Source: G963664115 sp965263045
GTDB taxonomy: Bacteria > Acidobacteriota > Terriglobia > 20CM-2-55-15
Length of the DNA: 64,000 bases
Direction: 5' to 3'
NCBI GenBank assembly: GCA_965263045.1
Contig: CBDHGK010000016.1
Location: forward strand, 21,162-85,161
Within the stretch, counting starts at the first letter, position 1. The number at the start of each line of letters is the position of its first letter. Under the pieces are notes generated by a model that was not told the origin of the DNA, did no database searches, and worked only from the letters and a program-made list of their open reading frames with translations. The translations under genes and the position numbers were made by a program. Below, in pieces: positions 8,161 through 17,081 of the stretch.

Positions 8161-10197
8161 ATGAAATTGAGACATATTTTCTTATTTCTCCTCGCGGTTT
8201 CTGCCGCGATCGCCCGGTATATTTCGAGTCCGTTTCCGACCGGATCGGAGAACCCGGTTGTCGCGCTGATGGCCCTCGATGCGCCCGTGCTTCTGTGGCT
8301 GGCACATGGCTGGTATGCCCTCATGCCCGGTGTCGCCGTGTTCATCGGCGGCACGCTCTTTTCCGGCGTATGGCATGTCTGGTTCGAGTCGGCACCGCGC
8401 ATGAAACAGGGCAAGGGGGGGCTGCCCCCGTGGCCGATCGCCCCATCCGACGAGAAACCGGCCATCGTCGTCGGGGAAACGCATCACCCCATCGAGGCGC
8501 GGGAGGTTCCCAACCCGGATTGGCTCGTGATCCCGGAGCGCGGCCTCTACACCGGAGTCGCCATCTTCGGGGCGGTCGGCTCGGGTAAGACCTCGGCGTG
8601 CATGCACCCGTTTGCCCGGCAATTGCTTGGCTGGCAAGCGAAGAACCCGGAGCGCCGGGCCGCCGCGCTGATCCTCGAAGTGAAGGGCGACTTCTGCTAC
8701 GACATCCGCGAGATTCTGAAAGCAGCGAAACGTGAAGAGGACTACATGGAGATCGGCATGGACGGGAAATATCAGTGGAACCCCCTGGCCGCGCACTGGC
8801 TCGATTCCTACTCTCTGGCCTATACCGTGTCCTCGCTCCTGAATCAGTTGTTCGGGAAGGGGAAGGATCCGTTCTGGCAACAGGCCTACACGAATCTTGT
8901 GAAGTGGATTATCGAGCTGTACCGGATCTTTCCCGATCGTTGGGTGACCCTGCGGGATGTCTACCGATGCGCGATCGACCCCGAACTGTTCAAGCAAAAG
9001 CTCGATGAAGCCAAGGGTGTCGTGAAGAGTCAGAAGAACGGGGCCATCGTCATTTCGGCCAAGGATCTCGATAAGCTGAGGGCTGAGTTGGGCGGGGTGC
9101 CCTGGACCACATTTTCTGACGGGGAACGCCAGACCCCGTGGACGGCCGAGCTCGCAAAATGGTTGCAACGGGAGGGCGTGACCTGCCGTGTCGCCCCTGT
9201 GGCGGGTCACACCGACACGGACCGTTTAAAGGCGCGGTACGAAAGCGTTAAGACGTGGTACGAGAAGGATTGGATGCAGATGGATCCGAAGTTGAGAACC
9301 TCGTGTGTCGAGGGGATTTCCAGTTTCCTGTCTCTGTTCGACATGGAGGACGTGGCCGACATTTTCTGTCCCAAGGCACCCGCCAAAGAACGCCCTGCCG
9401 AAGGCGAGGATGCCGGGAACGGTGACAGTCGCCCGCCGGTCGGAAAGGCCCGGATGCGGCGGCACCTTCCACCCCTGGACGAGCTGATCGAGAGCGGGAA
9501 AGTCCTCGCGCTCAACATGCCCGCCGGATCGAATCCGGCCCTGGCCCGCGCCATAGGCGTGTTCCTAAAAAACGCCTGGCTCCAGACCCTGATCCGGCGG
9601 CCGGCACAGATGAAAGCGGACCCTGGGCGTTACTTCCGGCCCGCCGTTTTCATTTGCGACGAATATCAGTCGTTCGCATCCGTTGGCGAGGAGGATCCCT
9701 CCGGAGACGAGAAGGCGTTTGCCCTCACCCGGCAGTGCCGCGTCATCCCCATCGTCGCCACCCAATCCATATCCTCGCTCCGATCCGTCCTGGGCACATC
9801 CGAGGCGTGGCGGGCGCTCTTGCAGACCCTCCGCACCCGGATCTTCCTCTCCCTCAGCGACGACGCCAGCGCCGAGATTGCCTCGAAGCTGTGCGGGCAG
9901 GTGGCGAAGATCAAGCCGAGCTGGACCGTCACCGAATCCGCACAACAGGCCCAGGTGTCCCTGCTCTCGGGACGGGCCGGTGGAAGTAAAGGTTCAGTGG
10001 GAACCAGCAAATCCTTCCGCGAACAGCGCGAGGCTTTGTTTCAGCCCAGGGAGTTTGGCTTGCTCCCGAATTGCCAGGCGATTTGCCTGCCCTATGACGG
10101 CACTAACGCCAGAAGCGCCGTCCGCGTTTATCTCAAGCCGTACTACCTTCCGGTCGACACGCCCTACTGGCGCGCCGTCGCAGCGGGGAAGATATGA
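8161..10197 (+). CDS. traG: TraG/VirD4-type coupling protein ATPase
   Basis: VirD4/TraG ATPases recruit the relaxase-DNA complex to the T4SS channel at the inner membrane. The 678-residue product has two N-terminal membrane segments (about 4-20 and 35-75), then a RecA-like motor domain with Walker A GAVGSGKT at 137-144 and Walker B FICDE with Asp500 and Glu501. The motif CRVIPIVATQSISSL after it is typical of the family. Length is normal. The stop overlaps trbB by ATGA. A charged linker (about 400-430, ending in PPVGKARMRRHLPP) interrupts the motor domain, as in other TraG-like proteins. Confidence 0.92.
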   Translation: MKLRHIFLFLLAVSAAIARYISSPFPTGSENPVVALMALDAPVLLWLAHGWYALMPGVAVFIGGTLFSGVWHVWFESAPRMKQGKGGLPPWPIAPSDEKPAIVVGETHHPIEAREVPNPDWLVIPERGLYTGVAIFGAVGSGKTSACMHPFARQLLGWQAKNPERRAAALILEVKGDFCYDIREILKAAKREEDYMEIGMDGKYQWNPLAAHWLDSYSLAYTVSSLLNQLFGKGKDPFWQQAYTNLVKWIIELYRIFPDRWVTLRDVYRCAIDPELFKQKLDEAKGVVKSQKNGAIVISAKDLDKLRAELGGVPWTTFSDGERQTPWTAELAKWLQREGVTCRVAPVAGHTDTDRLKARYESVKTWYEKDWMQMDPKLRTSCVEGISSFLSLFDMEDVADIFCPKAPAKERPAEGEDAGNGDSRPPVGKARMRRHLPPLDELIESGKVLALNMPAGSNPALARAIGVFLKNAWLQTLIRRPAQMKADPGRYFRPAVFICDEYQSFASVGEEDPSGDEKAFALTRQCRVIPIVATQSISSLRSVLGTSEAWRALLQTLRTRIFLSLSDDASAEIASKLCGQVAKIKPSWTVTESAQQAQVSLLSGRAGGSKGSVGTSKSFREQREALFQPREFGLLPNCQAICLPYDGTNARSAVRVYLKPYYLPVDTPYWRAVAAGKI

Positions 10198-11177
10198 GCA
10201 GCGGCCGAGGCATGGACTACCTGCGTCCGTTCTTGCCGGGTCTGGAATCGGTCCTCGAAGATGAGGACGTCAGCGAGATCATGATTAACGGGCCTGGAAA
10301 CGTCTGGGTTGAAAGCCGGGGGGAAATCCGGGAGCACCCCGCGCCCGCCCTCGATGCGGTCGCGCTAGAGCGGGCGGCCATTCAGATTGCACGGCCTCTC
10401 GGCCTCGATCCGGCCAGCTCCCCGATCCTCGATGCGCGCCTGGACGATGGCTCCCGCGTGGCTATCTGTGTCCCCCCGGCCGCGCCGCACGTCGCCATCA
10501 CCATCCGGCGCTTCGGCAAGCGGAGCTATTCACCCGAGGATCTCGTGCGCTTCGGCTCACTGCCCCAAGAAGTGCTGGACGCGGCGCGGGCCGCGCTCCT
10601 GGGGCGGCGGAATATCCTGGTGTCGGGCGGCACTGGATCGGGTAAGACCACGCTGCTCAATGCCCTGACCGAACTGCTCCCCGCCGACGACCGCATTGTT
10701 TCCATCGAGGACACCCTGGAACTCCGGATCGACAGGAAAAACTGTGTCCGCTTTGAGGCGCGGGGCATCGACAGTAAATCGGTGACGATCCGGGACCTCG
10801 TCAAGCACGCGCTCCGGCACCGGCCCGACCACATTGTGGTCGGCGAAGTCCGGGGCGGCGAGGCCGCCGATCTGCTGCAGGCGCTCAACACCGGGCACGG
10901 CGGCAGCCTGACCACGATCCACGCCAACAATGCCGAGTCGGCCCTGTCCCGGTTGGCAACTTGCGCCATGCAAGGCGAGACGGACTTGCCGTGGGAAGTC
11001 ACCTGTAGGGGCGTCGTGGACGGGATCTCCATGGTGATTCACATGACGCGGCGCGAGGGAAAGCGCTACGTCGAAGAAGCCCTCCACGTGGGCGATTACG
11101 ACGCCGCAAAGCGGCGCTGGCACTACAGGCCCGTTGCGTTCGCCGACTCCCAACTCAAACTGGCGCAGGTGCGGTGA
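10194..11177 (+). CDS. trbB: TrbB/VirB11 T4SS hexameric ATPase
   Basis: VirB11/TrbB ATPases are peripheral inner-membrane hexamers that drive pilus assembly and substrate transfer. The 327-residue protein has the N-terminal domain motif SEIMINGPGNVWVE (about 27-40), Walker A GGTGSGKT at 145-152, the Asp box IVSIEDTLEL, Walker B-like HIVVGEVRGGEA and the His box GHGGSLTTIHAN. All catalytic elements are present. It overlaps traG by four bases and is followed, after 158 bases, by the replication initiator gene. Confidence 0.95.
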   Translation: MSSGRGMDYLRPFLPGLESVLEDEDVSEIMINGPGNVWVESRGEIREHPAPALDAVALERAAIQIARPLGLDPASSPILDARLDDGSRVAICVPPAAPHVAITIRRFGKRSYSPEDLVRFGSLPQEVLDAARAALLGRRNILVSGGTGSGKTTLLNALTELLPADDRIVSIEDTLELRIDRKNCVRFEARGIDSKSVTIRDLVKHALRHRPDHIVVGEVRGGEAADLLQALNTGHGGSLTTIHANNAESALSRLATCAMQGETDLPWEVTCRGVVDGISMVIHMTRREGKRYVEEALHVGDYDAAKRRWHYRPVAFADSQLKLAQVR

Positions 11178-11335
11178 TGTGGGACAACGCTGCCAGGACG
11201 ATGAGACGGGGGCGAGCCGGGATTGTCAGGGCGATGCTTCTGCTGGTTCGCGGATACACCGCGGAAAAGAATCTCTGCTTAACGGCCCCGATCTAGCCGG
11301 TAAAATATGATAAGGATATGGAGGCTTGCGAGGAC

Positions 11336-12256
11336 ATGAACGATAAATCAAAACCTGCACTCTCTCTGGTGACGCCCCAGGCGCGGCACCACTACACCCG
11401 CTTTGATCAGGTCAATCGGCTTGTCGGGGCCGGGGAAGCGGACTCGGACATTGGCTACATGGGGCGGCTGATGGCCCTATGCAGTCTGCCGCGTACCAAC
11501 CCAGGCAACAGACTTCAGTATAATCGCGTCAACGGGCCGTACCAGCTAATCATGATTGCTGGTGGAAACAACAAGCTCCCGTTCGGTCACATACCGCGCC
11601 TATTGCTCGCCTGGGTTTGCACCGAAGCGGTGCGGACCCAAAGCCGGAATTTACTTCTTGGGAAGACACTTTCAGACTTTATGCGGACAGTGGGGATCGA
11701 CCCGGTCGGGGCATCTTTTGCTCGAGTCCGCAACCAAATGAATCGCCTTTTCCGCTGTCAAATATCGCTCATATACACGGACAAACATGGATCTTCGAGT
11801 GTGAGTTCGCTTATCGCCGACCGGACGGAGTTCTGGTGGACCGAACGGAGTTCCGATGATCCAAATATATGGAAAAGTTCAATCCGGTTGGGCGAGGAAT
11901 TTTTCAACGAAGTCATCCAACATCCTATACCGCTGGATATGCACATCCTGAAGGCGCTCAAGCGATCCTCTATCGGGCTCGACCTGTATCTATGGCTCAA
12001 CTACCGGACATTCGCGTTGAAGGGTCCGTTGAGGCTCTCCTGGAAGCAACTCTATCGCCAGTTCGGGAAAGATCCCACTAGAGTGGATGACGGTTACACT
12101 GTTCGGTGTTTCCGCGAGAAGGCAATCAGGGAACTAAAAAAGATTAAAGTTGCGTGGCCAGGGCTCGACTACTCTACACCACATGGATCCCTAGTCTTGC
12201 TTCCCTCGACCACGCCATCGGTCCCACCGCGTCAGTTCCAGCAGTTGTCCCGCTAA
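11336..12256 (+). CDS. repA: Plasmid replication initiator, RepA (RPA/TrfA-like)
   Basis: This 306-residue protein fits the plasmid-encoded RepA (RPA) family of iteron-binding initiators, with recognisable stretches IPRLLLAWVCTEAVRTQSR, LSDFMRTVGI, EFFNEVIQHPIPLDMHILKA and LYLWLNYRTFALKGPLRLSW. These correspond to paired winged-helix domains. I prefer ATG 11336, preceded by GGAGG 16 bases upstream and GAGGA nearby; an in-frame ATG at 11318 with AAGGA is the alternative. Three direct repeats lie just downstream, as expected of an origin served by this protein. TAAAAT/TATGAT sequences near 11301-11312 could be the -10 region. Its presence beside the trb genes argues for a plasmid origin of this region. 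Confidence 0.85.
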   Translation: MNDKSKPALSLVTPQARHHYTRFDQVNRLVGAGEADSDIGYMGRLMALCSLPRTNPGNRLQYNRVNGPYQLIMIAGGNNKLPFGHIPRLLLAWVCTEAVRTQSRNLLLGKTLSDFMRTVGIDPVGASFARVRNQMNRLFRCQISLIYTDKHGSSSVSSLIADRTEFWWTERSSDDPNIWKSSIRLGEEFFNEVIQHPIPLDMHILKALKRSSIGLDLYLWLNYRTFALKGPLRLSWKQLYRQFGKDPTRVDDGYTVRCFREKAIRELKKIKVAWPGLDYSTPHGSLVLLPSTTPSVPPRQFQQLSR

Positions 12257-12316
12257 TCCGCACACGTACAGACTCCCCGGTAACCGTACCGCGGAGAGAA
12301 AAGGATTGGGGGCGAG

Positions 12317-12435
12317 TTTTCCACAAACTACCTGTGTTTTCATAGACTTTTCCGTTAACAAACAGCGTTATTTAGGCATGCACTTAATTTAACAAACAGC
12401 GTCTTTTACTCCAGACAATACTTAACAAACGGCGT
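12317..12435. other. Putative iteron-type replication origin (oriV)
   Basis: Three direct repeats, TTAACAAACAGCGT at 12355-12368 and 12389-12402 and TTAACAAACGGCGT at 12422-12435, are spaced 34 and 33 bases apart in an AT-rich stretch. A DnaA-box-like TTTTCCACA lies at 12317-12325. The cluster begins about 60 bases after repA. Iterons next to a RepA gene plus a DnaA box are the standard layout of an iteron plasmid origin. Replication activity is inferred. The rest of 12257-12612 and 12743-13103 shows no gene. Confidence 0.65.
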
Positions 12436-12612
12436 CTTTTCTATTACAAGTATGTAAGAACAAGAGTAGTTCGGACATGTATTGAGCACGGCGGATCTGT
12501 GAAAAATATAAAATTAAATCTGATTAAGAATAAACTCGAAAGAAATGGGATAACCATTACTAACCATAAGAAAATGCCTTCTCCGCTGACTGTCTGATTC
12601 TCTCGCTTCCGC

Positions 12613-12742
12613 CTAGCAGCCTGTCGGACTAACACCAAATCGAAAATCTAAGTCATTCATATGACTGTGTTTCCAGTTTTGAGCTGACAAGGACCGTCGT
12701 TGAAAACAAAGGACTTACGGAGAAAGTCCGACAGGCTGCTAG
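12613..12742. mobile_element. 130-bp MITE-like element, copy 1
   Basis: The element is bounded by perfect 18-base terminal inverted repeats CTAGCAGCCTGTCGGACT and contains no coding capacity. A second copy of the same length, in the opposite orientation, lies at 22878-23007, with matching internal words such as AAATCTAAGTCATTCATATG and AAAACAAAGGACTTACG. Non-coding length, TIRs and multiple copies suggest a miniature inverted-repeat element moved by a full-length transposon elsewhere. Confidence 0.8.
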
Positions 12743-13103
12743 GCAGCGCAATCCCGGGTCGACCACCGTCCCTTCACTTCTTTCTCCAGCACCCTCTCAC
12801 CTGAAGCCGGTGCGTACAATCAACGATGACTTCCGCCAGGTTCGTTATCCGTGTCCAGTCTACATCGCCTTCAGTGCGCTCGGATGTCGAAATGAGCAGC
12901 CACATCCACGGCGGCCATTATGCCAGTCGCAGCCGGATACAATGGCGGCATCCCCGTCTGGCGACCGCATACACAGTCCGAGAAAGACTGTTTTCCGCTC
13001 CGGTGCCCGGCGGGAGCCTCGCGGTTGCCATGGTACTGGCTACGCTCCCTCGTCCGACGCATAAGACGGGCGGGCCAGGAACAGGAAAGCCCCCAGCCAA
13101 TCC

Positions 13104-13415
13104 TCAGGAGCGTTCCGGTTCGGGAGTTTTTTCCTGGAGTAATCCGAACAGTTCCCGGTCTTCAGGCTTCGACAGGAAGCCATCGAGTTCCTGCAGCATG
13201 GCCTCTTTTGCTTCAGGGTCAGAATTGAATTTCTGCATCATGCAGTGACCTAGAAGTGCCGCTCGACGTTCATTCAGCTTGCGCTCTTCCTCCCGGAGTT
13301 GTTTCTTGACGGTACGGAGCTTTTGCTTGAGTGCATCCTGCTCCTTCTTCTGCAGCTCGAGCAGCTTCTTTTCTTCCACCAAAAGTTCGGCCAGTTGCTT
13401 ATCGGTATTCGGCAT
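13104..13415 (-). CDS. Small coiled-coil protein resembling mobilisation accessory proteins
   Basis: The 103-residue product is an almost continuous charged helix (about 5-52, LLVEEKKLLELQKKEQDALK) followed by a C-terminal motif HCMMQKF and LDGFLSKPEDRELFGLL. The order, coiled coil then a segment ending in a DRxLFGL motif, resembles small relaxosome accessory proteins (MobC/TraD-like) encoded beside MOB-Q relaxases. No relaxase gene is seen in the window. A C-terminal fragment with the same LD.FL...DRELF pattern lies at 55995-56117. An AAGGAGAAG ribosome site precedes the start. Function is inferred from pattern only. Confidence 0.6.
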   Translation of the reverse strand: MPNTDKQLAELLVEEKKLLELQKKEQDALKQKLRTVKKQLREEERKLNERRAALLGHCMMQKFNSDPEAKEAMLQELDGFLSKPEDRELFGLLQEKTPEPERS

Positions 13416-14312
13416 TTCTTCTCCTTGAGTTTGTTCCAGAACAGGGGCCTGGAATCATTATCCTCCAACCTTAATTGGCTGCCGATTCCCTTCCGTTAAC
13501 CAGTCTATCCCCATCATCGCCTAGTTTGGGTTCGGACAATACCTAGGTTGTCCAGAAGCTTTATTCCGGACCACACAGCAGCCAACAACTCCACAGTCGC
13601 ACCGGTACCCGTCCAATATTATTTTCCTGTGTCTGCGGTGGCCGACTCCCCACGCAGCTCGTCGTTAGTACCCCGGTTGAATCCCTTACGATCGGCCACC
13701 GCAGACACCAGGTCCAGCGGGATTGTCTTCAGGTCTATCTCGCTATGATTCCCTGCCCTCGGATCGAATAATTCCCTTGGAAGATATAGTCAGAATAAGA
13801 GCCCGGTCCGGAGTGCGGTCCGGTCACAGTGCCGATTGCAAACCTCGTGCGGATGGGTTAGAAATAATAATACGGCGCCAGGAATCGGCGCAGGAACCCA
13901 TGGGCTCCTGGCGGCTCTCTTCCCTGCCCCGCACCCATCAGGCCATCCTCAGGAGTACAACCGGCCCCGCGGTCCCTGGATCGCCGCTTCGGGCAGTTCG
14001 TGGTGCCGGGAAGCGGCCGGTGAGATCCCCCGCTTCCCCGGTTGTTCGCTCTGACTGGCCCGTGATCCACCGCTCCGGATGTTGTCTCGCCATTTTTCCG
14101 CAGCCTTGGCTTGCTCTGCGGGGACCGGCGCAGGGGCGGTAGCCAGACCGCGCTGCTCGTCCGGGTGGGCGTCTGTCACGGCCCCTGCTCTTGGGCCGGT
14201 TATTCCCCACCTTCCTGCACTCGGCGACGTACCTCCTGGGCGGGTTTGTCCGGTGCCGCCTGTTCAGTGAGCGACACACGCTCCAAACCCTTAAACCAGG
14301 AGGATTCAATCA
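13416..14312. other. Gene-poor stretch
   Basis: Apart from the inverted repeat at 13629-13708, I see no convincing gene here. A minus-strand frame at 13949-14179 (76 codons, EKWRDNIRSGG motif) could be a small protein but has no good ribosome site and odd composition, so it is not called. Confidence 0.4.
13629..13708. repeat. 17-bp perfect inverted repeat, possible oriT or hairpin
   Basis: GTGTCTGCGGTGGCCGA at 13629-13645 is repeated inverted at 13692-13708 with a 46-base spacer. It sits upstream of the mobilisation-like gene on the other strand, the usual place for an origin of transfer. No nick-site consensus was recognised, so the oriT idea is tentative. Confidence 0.45.
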
Positions 14313-14582
14313 ATGGCTACCCACAACAACTCAAAACCCGCAGCGGAACTCAGGATCGGAACCGTCAAGGCGACCGTTTGGGAAAACGAGGTCGGTGGGA
14401 TCACCCATCACAACTTCACATTTTCGCGGATCTACCGTGACGACGACCAGTGGAAGACGACGCACAGCTTCGGCTTCAAGAACCTGCTCACCCTCGCCAA
14501 GCTCGCCGATCAGGCGCACACGCTCATCACTGAGCGCAACGCCGAGGCGGCCCCGGCGGCTGGCGATAACGAAGCCGGCTAA
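14313..14582 (+). CDS. Small conserved-type protein of unknown function
   Basis: The 89-residue product has the pattern RIGTVKATVWENE, HHNFTFSRIYRDDDQWKTTH and LLTLAKLADQAHTLITE, which I recognise as a common small protein of plasmids and accessory regions in many Gram-negative phyla: a compact beta-rich N-terminal half followed by one helix. No function is established that I can name, although such a fold could bind nucleic acid. A strong AGGAGG ribosome site lies eight bases before ATG 14313, and an intrinsic terminator follows the stop. Confidence 0.8.
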   Translation: MATHNNSKPAAELRIGTVKATVWENEVGGITHHNFTFSRIYRDDDQWKTTHSFGFKNLLTLAKLADQAHTLITERNAEAAPAAGDNEAG

Positions 14583-14594
14583 GCGCCGCACCTT

Positions 14595-14626
14595 CCGGCG
14601 GCGGGTTAAACGCCGTCGCCTTTTTT
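14595..14626 (+). terminator. Intrinsic terminator
   Basis: An imperfect GC hairpin (CGGCGGCG arm, GTTAAA loop, CGCCGTCGCC arm) is followed directly by six Ts at 14621-14626, twelve bases after the stop of the 89-residue gene. Confidence 0.7.
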
Positions 14627-15062
14627 CGTGGACGCCCGTGCCGGCGAAAGGACGGCACGCGCTTTCAGAAACGATCACTGCGTAGGATCCTTCAGCAGGC
14701 TCTGCCATGAGGTGGGTCGCGAAAGGGCGGTACAGCGCAATCTGAGGCGGGGTCTTTCGCTCGATCCCCGGAAATGTCCCGACGCACGCGTGGATCGGCA
14801 GACGAACTCCGTTCGTTTCCATTGGTATCCCAACGGCCGATCTCCGTTTCTATTCGGCAGCGCTGGTTGTACCCTTTCAGGACAATACAGGATCGGGAAT
14901 CGGCTTTGAAGCAGGCCCCGGACGGGCGGACTCGACGGAGATGATGGGTGTGCGCCGCGGCGAGTCCTGGTGGCTGGAACATCTGCGGAAAAACTCTCCT
15001 GTGACGGCCTCTGAGGCGTGCGTGGATGGGAGCATCGGATATGGCACGGATAATGGGGGACT
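14627..15062. other. Stretch without a recognisable gene
   Basis: Short frames exist on both strands but none has a ribosome site, family motif or clear codon bias. I see nothing supportable here. Confidence 0.4.
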
Positions 15063-15290
15063 ATGCAACTTGACGGTGTGGTGGTTCGGACAATTGAAGG
15101 CAAGAGTGAGCTGTGGCACCGGGAATGCGTTGGCGTGGATGCTATCGAGAACGATAGTCCGGTACTGAGACACCTTCGACGAAGTAACTTCGCGACTGAG
15201 AAAGAGTACAAGTCGCGGATCGAGCGCGCCCAAACCTGCACCTATTGCGGCGGGATCATTCCCACCGAAAGGGTAAGCGACAGCGCCTAA
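15063..15290 (+). CDS. Small putative zinc-ribbon protein
   Basis: This 75-residue protein carries a HREC segment (about residues 19-22) and a CTYCGGIIP knuckle near the C-terminus (about 59-67), suggesting a small metal-binding protein. The start has only a weak upstream GGGGGA. No family is recognised. It stands alone between a gene-poor stretch and another orphan gene. Confidence 0.45.
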   Translation: MQLDGVVVRTIEGKSELWHRECVGVDAIENDSPVLRHLRRSNFATEKEYKSRIERAQTCTYCGGIIPTERVSDSA

Positions 15291-15459
15291 GTGTTTCGGG
15301 GGACCGACGCACCCAGTGAAGCCATAATTTCCGCTGAGAGACGATTCTGAGGGCGGAAAGGACCCTTTAGGAGAGAGACCGGGGTCTAACGCGACTGGGG
15401 CGGGTGACCCGTCCGGTTTGGACGCCGAGGCCGGGAAACACTACAGGGGGAAGAAGAGC

Positions 15460-15933
15460 ATGGCGAAGAGATCCATCAGTGATTGCCGAAGGGCAATTCA
15501 GATTGCTCGTGGCAGGGACATGACAACTCTGGGCATGACCGTGGCACTGGGTGGCGAGCAGATGCTCATCACCGACCTTAGAATCATAGATAAACAATGG
15601 GTTAGCGGAGACAGGCGCTTTACGCCCAAGGAGAAGGAACTTCTGACGACACAGGCGCGGGTCCTCATTGCGGAAGACGAAGCGTTCAGAGACCGCTTGC
15701 GTACCCCGCCAATAATCTCCATCAAGGAATGCCAGGAGGCGATTGCGATTGCTGGTGGCATCCCCATCACATTGCGTGGTGAGAAGATGTTCATCACCGA
15801 ACTCAAAACCTATCGGATGAGCAAGTGGGTTAGCGGAGACAGGCGCCTTACGCCCAAGGAGAAGGAACTTCTCACCAAGCAGGCGAGAGCCATCATTGCG
15901 GAACACGCCCCTCTGGCTGCCCCGCCAGAATAG
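15460..15933 (+). CDS. Orphan protein with two internal repeats
   Basis: The 157-residue product consists of two repeats of about 70 residues. Each has a (SDC/KEC)...AI.IA helix, a strand region ending ALGGEQMLITDL or LRGEKMFITEL, the motif WVSGDRR(F/L)TPKEKELLT, and a QAR.(L/I)IAE helix. The second repeat is followed by a short tail. I prefer ATG 15460, preceded by GGGGGAAG, over a TTG at 15418. No family is recognised. The duplication at protein level with clear divergence at DNA level suggests an old internal duplication, possibly a two-lobed binding protein. Confidence 0.65.
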   Translation: MAKRSISDCRRAIQIARGRDMTTLGMTVALGGEQMLITDLRIIDKQWVSGDRRFTPKEKELLTTQARVLIAEDEAFRDRLRTPPIISIKECQEAIAIAGGIPITLRGEKMFITELKTYRMSKWVSGDRRLTPKEKELLTKQARAIIAEHAPLAAPPE

Positions 15934-15968
15934 ACCCTGAGGTTCGGGATATTGCTTCCCTACTGGGC

Positions 15969-16208
15969 TTACTGGCCGGCGAAGTATTTCTTCAACCGGT
16001 TGGAAATCGAAATCCCGGACAGCTCCACCGATCCGCTCTGAATCCGCGCTGCCGCACTTGGAGGGCCGACCCAGGACTTTAACTCGCCTCTGATAGCTCC
16101 GAAGCCGCCAAGCTTGTGCCCCCCTTGCCAAGAAGCCGCTTTCCCCGCGGTATTCGGGCGCTCATACAATCCACCGATAACTATCCTTTTTCGTTGGGTT
16201 ATTGCCAT
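15969..16208 (-). CDS. Possible small unknown protein
   Basis: A 79-codon frame with a Lys/Arg-rich N-terminus (MAITQRKRIVIGGLYERP) and a C-terminal LKKYFAGQ. It has no visible ribosome site and no known family. It lies convergent to the preceding gene and upstream of the par promoter. It may not be coding. Confidence 0.3.
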   Translation of the reverse strand: MAITQRKRIVIGGLYERPNTAGKAASWQGGHKLGGFGAIRGELKSWVGPPSAAARIQSGSVELSGISISNRLKKYFAGQ

Positions 16209-16392
16209 CTAAGCGCGGCCGTTCGGCATTGGCGATTCGATTGAAGTTGTCCATGCAACGCCCCAGGCGCTTCCCGAACAGAGATATGTTCCATCTAGAA
16301 GTCGATCAGGGGCAGGTTGCGGTTGCGGTGCTCGCGTTCGGCTGTCGTTCATTAAAATTCAAAAGGTGACAGTATGTCATCATGTTGTTATG

Positions 16393-16423
16393 TTGACATC
16401 AAAGCATAGCATCTTGCTATGAT
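16393..16423 (+). promoter_or_regulatory. Promoter and palindromic operator of the partition operon
   Basis: TTGACA at 16393-16398 is followed by TGCTAT at 16415-16420 (16-base spacing) or TATGAT at 16418-16423. A perfect palindrome, CATAGCA-TCT-TGCTATG, at 16405-16421 covers the spacer and -10 region, so a bound protein would block transcription. This fits autoregulation by the downstream ribbon-helix-helix protein. GACA-GTA-TGTC and TATGTTGACAT words nearby may be further sites. Confidence 0.6.
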
Positions 16424-16445
16424 GTGAAGCTGACAGGGGAATACA

Positions 16446-17081
16446 GTGATCGTTCTACTTGGGAACTCGAAGGGTGGCGTGGGGAAGTCCACGCTCGCAA
16501 TCAATTTGGCTGTTCACCAAGCAAGTGAAGGTCTTGATGTGGCAATCGTTGACACGGACCGACAGGGGAGCGTCGCGGCTTGGTCCGCAGTTCGGGATGA
16601 AGAAGGAATCACCCCTCGAATCCCTTGCGTGCAGGTCTTCGGAAAGGTTCACCGCGAACTTGAAGATCTCGAGCAGCGTTACGGATTTCTCATTGTAGAT
16701 GCAGGAGGAAGGGACTCCGCTGAACTCCGTACAGCGATGGGGATAGCAGATATTCTCTTGATGCCTCTACAGCCCTCACAGGCAGATGTTTGGGCGACAG
16801 AGGATGTCGTGCAGGTACTAGAGCAAGCCCGGAGCTTCAACCCAGACATCCGCGCAATGGCGGTCCTAAACCGCTGTCCAACACATCCGCTCGTAAGAGA
16901 AACCAGGGAATCAAGAAGCTACCTTGAAGCGGCCGGGATCGAACTTGCTGATGTTGTAATCAGGGATCGGATCTCATTCAGACGATCATTTGGAGAGGGC
17001 AGGGGTGTGTCCGAGCTTCAACCACTTGATCAGAAGTCTATGCTTGAACTTCGTGCTCTGTGGAAGGAGGTACTACGATGA
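16446..17081 (+). CDS. parA: ParA-family partition ATPase
   Basis: ParA ATPases segregate plasmids by forming dynamic patches on nucleoid DNA. The 211-residue protein has the deviant Walker A KGGVGKST (about residues 9-16), the IVDTDRQGS switch (about 35-43), and FLIVDAGGRDS with the PLQPSQADVWA motif. It lacks an N-terminal helix-turn-helix, as in the short type Ib ParA proteins, which rely on a small partner for operator binding. The GTG start at 16446 is just downstream of the promoter described, and the stop overlaps the partner gene by ATGA. It is intact. Confidence 0.92.
   Translation: MIVLLGNSKGGVGKSTLAINLAVHQASEGLDVAIVDTDRQGSVAAWSAVRDEEGITPRIPCVQVFGKVHRELEDLEQRYGFLIVDAGGRDSAELRTAMGIADILLMPLQPSQADVWATEDVVQVLEQARSFNPDIRAMAVLNRCPTHPLVRETRESRSYLEAAGIELADVVIRDRISFRRSFGEGRGVSELQPLDQKSMLELRALWKEVLR

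Noticed and set aside
8182..9210. Minus-strand frame of 342 codons
   Set aside because: Antisense of the traG motor domain, including its Walker A region.
13949..14179. Small minus-strand frame of 76 codons
   Set aside because: No ribosome site and no similarity I can recognise.
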